From contig PAPL01000071.1 of assembly GCA_002708885.1 (NCBI GenBank), positions 15,182-24,786 of the forward strand: 9,605 nt of DNA. The letters run 5' to 3'. How positions within the stretch are numbered: position 1 is the first letter of the stretch; every line of letters starts with the position of its first letter. Made by a program: the position numbers and the translations under genes. The stretch comes from Verrucomicrobiales bacterium (GTDB lineage Bacteria > Verrucomicrobiota > Verrucomicrobiia > Verrucomicrobiales > DEV007). The notes under the pieces were generated by a model. That model was not told where the DNA came from, did no database searches, and saw only the letters and a program-made list of their open reading frames with translations. This document shows, one piece after another, positions 6,890-9,605 of the stretch.

Positions 6890-7414
6890 TTACCATTTGA
6901 ATGAATTGGATTGTTTTCCAGGTACGTATCCTGCGGGAACTTTTATGATGGGATGTTTTATTTTTTTCAGTTCCCATGACCAGGGCATGATTCCGGACCG
7001 GGACCATATAAAAGTGAAGGGATCAATTAGGTATGGCCTCGCTTCTTTGATGATGTAATCAGCGGCGGGGCTCCCGGATCCTTCGATTTTCATCGTTCCT
7101 GTTATTTCGTATTTTCTGTCCTTTTCCTTAGCGTCTATCGTTTTCCAATCCACAGTTAATGTTATGTAGAAGTTGCGCCCGAAATCTCTTAGGGCCAGAG
7201 ATATGTCATCCCGGTCAAATTTCCATTGATCATTATAAAGTTCAGAAATCATTCGGGAACATTTGGTCCAGCGCCTGTCAGAAAGGTATTGGATGAATTG
7301 CGCATGTGCTTTGCTGGCGCCTTTTTCACCGGACCAGCGGAATGTTTGAATTCCGAAGAAAAGAGCAATAATGATTCCGAGCGCGGTCAGCTTGAAGAGT
7401 AGAGATTTATGCAC
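6890..7414 (-). CDS. membrane-anchored protein of unknown function (174 residues)
   Basis: I do not recognise a named family. The protein opens with a short basic segment and one hydrophobic helix (about residues 5-23, LLFKLTALGIIIALFFGIQ), followed by a soluble domain with no lipobox, so it is probably anchored in the inner membrane with its body in the periplasm. The soluble part starts with a helix (AHAQFIQYLSDRRWTKCSRMI), then alternates strands such as NFYITLTVDW and KYEITGTMKIEG, and ends with WSWELKKIKHPIIKV and a basic-aromatic tail SFKW. The helix-then-beta-sheet order resembles NTF2-like folds, but this is a guess from pattern only. The start is GTG at 7412-7414; no ATG is available upstream and no Shine-Dalgarno is visible. 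It is the first gene of a likely two-gene unit with the exported 175-residue protein, and is divergent from the Nudix gene across 43 bases. Confidence 0.75.
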   Translation of the reverse strand: MHKSLLFKLTALGIIIALFFGIQTFRWSGEKGASKAHAQFIQYLSDRRWTKCSRMISELYNDQWKFDRDDISLALRDFGRNFYITLTVDWKTIDAKEKDRKYEITGTMKIEGSGSPAADYIIKEARPYLIDPFTFIWSRSGIMPWSWELKKIKHPIIKVPAGYVPGKQSNSFKW

Positions 7415-7457
7415 TTGATTTTTTTTGATTAAATGATCAGTTTCCCATTCTTAATTT

Positions 7458-7952
7458 GTGCCAAAGTCCTCCAAAGTTTCTGAAAAGCAACATTCTGGAA
7501 AAGAGTATAGAAAAAATGTTGCTCTGATCCTTGAAAGAAAAAGCGGCAAGGTTCTGATTTGTCAGAGATCCGACTGTGAGGAATCCTGGCAGTTCCCTCA
7601 GGGAGGAGTTGATGAGGGGGAGGGCCCTATCGAAGCCCTTCACAGAGAGGTGAGGGAAGAGATAGGCCTTTCTTCTAAGTTCTATAAAATTATAGAGCAG
7701 CGTGAGGGGTACCGTTATGATTTTGACAGGAGGCACGCTAAATGGAAGCACTACCTTGGCCAGGAACAAACTTACTTCAGGTGCAGATTTAACGGCAAAA
7801 ACAAAAACATCAATCTTGGTGCAAACAAGCCGGAATTTACAAACTATTGTTGGATTTACCCCGATGAATTCAATTTGGATTGGGTCGCTGATTTTAAGCG
7901 TCAGGTCTATTTGGAAGTGTTCCGAGATTTTTTTGATCTTAAAATCACTTAA
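7458..7952 (+). CDS. Nudix hydrolase, RppH-like
   Basis: This 164-residue cytoplasmic protein has a perfect Nudix box GX5EX7REUXEEXGU at residues 49-71 (G49, E55, R63, E64, E67, E68, G70), which binds the metal and hydrolyses a nucleoside-diphosphate-linked substrate. The context before it, YRKNVALIL (17-25), CQRSD (35-39) and WQFPQGG (44-50), is that of RppH / dinucleoside polyphosphate hydrolases, where PQGG precedes the box. RppH removes pyrophosphate from 5'-triphosphorylated RNA and so starts mRNA decay; Ap4A hydrolysis is the main alternative. The C-terminal half (KWKHYLGQEQTYFRCRF, then ANKPEFTNYCWIYPDE) also fits. The start is fixed at GTG 7458 because a TAA lies 6 bases upstream in frame and there is no later start before the conserved domain. 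No Shine-Dalgarno is seen. The SulP gene follows on the same strand. Confidence 0.88.
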   Translation: MPKSSKVSEKQHSGKEYRKNVALILERKSGKVLICQRSDCEESWQFPQGGVDEGEGPIEALHREVREEIGLSSKFYKIIEQREGYRYDFDRRHAKWKHYLGQEQTYFRCRFNGKNKNINLGANKPEFTNYCWIYPDEFNLDWVADFKRQVYLEVFRDFFDLKIT

Positions 7953-8016
7953 AATAAATAAAATGTCTTGCGGTATACCTTGGGTGAAAAGATATTAACT
8001 GCGCCCTGACCGCAAT
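7953..8016 (+). other. intergenic gap between the Nudix and SulP genes
   Basis: No terminator hairpin is visible after the Nudix stop, so readthrough into the transporter gene is possible. A weak sigma-70-like pair lies here: TTGCGG (7968-7973), 17 bases, GATATT (7991-7996), matching consensus at 3 and 4 of 6 positions. This would put transcription start close to the first ATG at 8017. The promoter reading is a low-confidence guess. Confidence 0.3.
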
Positions 8017-9605
8017 ATGCGCTCTAAGAATTCTTTCCGGCATTATTTTTCTCGAAGGACGGTACGTGTCCTCCGATCAGCCATGCAATTGCTTGGGCGA
8101 ATGTCGACCAAGCCTGATCATGCAGTTTCTTCAGAGTCCATTTCAGATAGCGATAAATCTAAAAATATGCTTTCAAAGGATTTAAGGTCGGGCATTAATG
8201 TTGCATTATTGGCATTCCCTCAGGGAATGGCTTACGCACTAGTCGCTGGTCTTCCGATTCAATTCGGTATCACATGCTCCATAATCGCGGCTTTGCTTGC
8301 GCCTCTTTTTTCTGGATCAAGGTACCCGATCCTTGGGCCGACAAATGCAACGGCGTTCATGATATTTAGTTATTTCCTTGCCTATCCGGATCCTTCTTCG
8401 GCTGCCACATCTATGCCATTAGTAGTGATGATGGTGGCAATTCTGCTGATAACAGCATCAGCGTTTAAGCTCGGGGATCTTATACAGTATGTGAGCAGAT
8501 CTGTTATTATTGGTTATGTTGCTGGGGCTGCGTTGCTAATCATTGCTAATCAGTTCAGCTATGTCCTTGGAATTGATCCTTCTAGGGAAGGGAGATCCTT
8601 CTTTACAATTTTTGTTGGGACAGTATCGAGGATCAGTGAATCCGATTTTGGTTCTCTGTTTCTTGGCCTTGGGACTTTTGCGTTTTATTTTATCTTGCGC
8701 AGGTCATTCAGGGCGTTGCCGACTTTTGCCATTAGTCTTCTCGTCGCTTCTTTGGTGAATTACTTTTTTCTGAATTCATTATCAATAGACACTTTTAATG
8801 ATCAGAAAGGAGGAGGGGGAGTCCTTCCCGATTTTTCGATACTGATGAGTTCTGATCTCTTCGACAAGATTGCGGAATTGTCTGGCATTGCTTTCGGTTT
8901 GGCTTTTCTGGTAGCCCTTGAGATATCAGTCGTGTCCAAATCTCTGGTTTCCCGTACTGGGGATGAGTTAAAAATGAATCGTGATCTGTTTGGGTCTGGA
9001 ATCGCTAATTTGGGATGCGCCTTCTTCAGTGGAATGGTGGCGTCTGGTTCATTGACCCGTTCAGCCCTTAATTATTCGAGCGGAGCTGCCACGAAATTCT
9101 CCAGTATTTTTTCTGCATTGTTTTGCGGGGCAGGACTCTGGATCTTTCTTAAAGTCGATTTTGTCGATTATATTCCGAAGTGTTCGCTTGCGGCTCTTGT
9201 CATTGCAGTTGCTATGACGCTCATTAATTGGAAGCAGGTTTTGATTTGCCTTTTATCCACCCGTTCGGACGCTACTACTTTTTTAGTAACTTTCATTTCT
9301 GCTCTCATTATGCCCCTTCATGTGGCAATTTTTATTGGGGCCGGAACAGCAGTGGCTCTATTTCTGAGGAAAGCGGCTCGTCCAGAACTTGTCGAATACG
9401 ATTTTGGATCAGGTGGCCAGCTCAATGAGATTAAGAGTGGTGATGCTCGTACCTCTCCTGCAATTTCCATTGTTCACGTTGAAGGTGAACTTTTCTTTGG
9501 TGCTGCGGAGCTTTTTCGAAGCCAGATTCAGGCAACTGCCAGTGATTCTAATCTCAAAGTGATTATCCTTCGTATGAAGAATGCCAGACACCTGGATGCA
9601 ACGAG
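8017..9605 (+). CDS. SulP-family anion transporter (partial, C-terminus outside window)
   Basis: The frame is open from 7999 to the right edge, giving about 529 residues from the ATG at 8017. The membrane part matches SLC26/SulP: VALLAFPQGMAYALVAGLP (first core helix; FPQGMAYA at 67-74), SGSRYPILGPTNATA (GPTNATA at 107-113, the half-helix anion-site region), then many hydrophobic helices, and SGSLTRSALNYSSGA. The cytoplasmic STAS domain starts near residue 482 (AISIVHVEGELFFGAAELF) and is cut after about 48 residues, just past the RHLDAT segment. Members move sulfate, bicarbonate or dicarboxylates, often with Na+ or H+; the substrate cannot be told here. The start is uncertain: ATG at 8017, 8083 or 8101 are all in frame, none has a clear Shine-Dalgarno, and the longest form adds a strongly basic segment (KNSFRHYFSRRTVRVLR) ahead of the core. 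Confidence 0.9.
   Translation, partial: MRSKNSFRHYFSRRTVRVLRSAMQLLGRMSTKPDHAVSSESISDSDKSKNMLSKDLRSGINVALLAFPQGMAYALVAGLPIQFGITCSIIAALLAPLFSGSRYPILGPTNATAFMIFSYFLAYPDPSSAATSMPLVVMMVAILLITASAFKLGDLIQYVSRSVIIGYVAGAALLIIANQFSYVLGIDPSREGRSFFTIFVGTVSRISESDFGSLFLGLGTFAFYFILRRSFRALPTFAISLLVASLVNYFFLNSLSIDTFNDQKGGGGVLPDFSILMSSDLFDKIAELSGIAFGLAFLVALEISVVSKSLVSRTGDELKMNRDLFGSGIANLGCAFFSGMVASGSLTRSALNYSSGAATKFSSIFSALFCGAGLWIFLKVDFVDYIPKCSLAALVIAVAMTLINWKQVLICLLSTRSDATTFLVTFISALIMPLHVAIFIGAGTAVALFLRKAARPELVEYDFGSGGQLNEIKSGDARTSPAISIVHVEGELFFGAAELFRSQIQATASDSNLKVIILRMKNARHLDAT

Noticed and set aside
7437..7769. Minus-strand open frame of 110 codons over the Nudix gene
   Set aside because: The plus-strand frame carries a perfect Nudix box through the same bases, and this frame shows no domain or start signal.
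7702..7998. Plus-strand open frame running from inside the Nudix gene into the following gap
   Set aside because: It is out of frame with the Nudix protein, low in recognisable content, and its C-terminal part is simply the AT-rich gap; a frameshift product is not indicated.
8543..8758. Alternative-frame open region inside the SulP gene
   Set aside because: It is hydrophobic only because it shadows a membrane protein; the main frame holds the SulP motifs continuously.
1..9605. Search for CRISPR arrays, tRNA or rRNA genes, insertion sequences, phage genes, toxin-antitoxin pairs and defence systems
   Set aside because: I saw no spaced direct repeats, cloverleaf-like segments, transposase or integrase motifs, or paired small toxin-like genes; the content is ordinary metabolism, transport and housekeeping.

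Overview
The window is an ordinary, compact stretch of bacterial chromosome with nine protein genes in several short transcription units on both strands. It has no tRNA, rRNA, CRISPR array, IS element or phage gene that I can recognise. The style of several proteins (an Aas-like ligase, a DUF4212/VC_2705-type symporter pair, a divergent Hsp33, and hypothetical envelope proteins) suggests a Gram-negative bacterium of the Verrucomicrobiota, perhaps Opitutia/Puniceicoccales, and probably one that uses sodium gradients. That assignment is an impression from protein sequence, not a computed placement. Base composition looks moderate and even, with AT-rich intergenic gaps.

Left block (1-2609, minus strand): an Aas-type acyl-activating protein of 722 residues is followed, after a gap of about 25 bases, by a MidA-family methyltransferase that runs off the left edge. 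The ligase half of the first protein has all its catalytic motifs. Its N-terminal PlsC-like half appears to have lost both acyltransferase motifs, which I consider the most interesting point in the window. A 144-base AT-rich gap separates it from a divergent plus-strand pair (2754-4861): a small DUF4212 membrane subunit and its large sodium:solute symporter partner, joined by a TAATG stop/start overlap.

Middle block (4858-6281): the redox chaperone Hsp33 (minus) has a stop codon that overlaps the symporter's stop. It is divergent, across 59 bases, from leucyl/phenylalanyl-tRNA-protein transferase (aat, plus). The two are both protein-quality-control genes. aat ends in a small hairpin plus T-tract that looks like an intrinsic terminator.

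Right block (6302-9605): two minus-strand genes of unknown function encode a membrane-anchored protein (174 residues) and an exported protein (175 residues). They are divergent, across 43 bases, from a Nudix hydrolase of the RppH type, which is followed by a SulP-family anion transporter cut by the right edge at the start of its STAS domain.

Nothing here amounts to a clear new multi-gene system. The observations worth following are the apparently dead acyltransferase half of the Aas-like protein, the unassigned 174/175-residue envelope pair, the EF-hand-like loop in the symporter, and a consistent lack of Shine-Dalgarno sequences at genes that begin transcription units.
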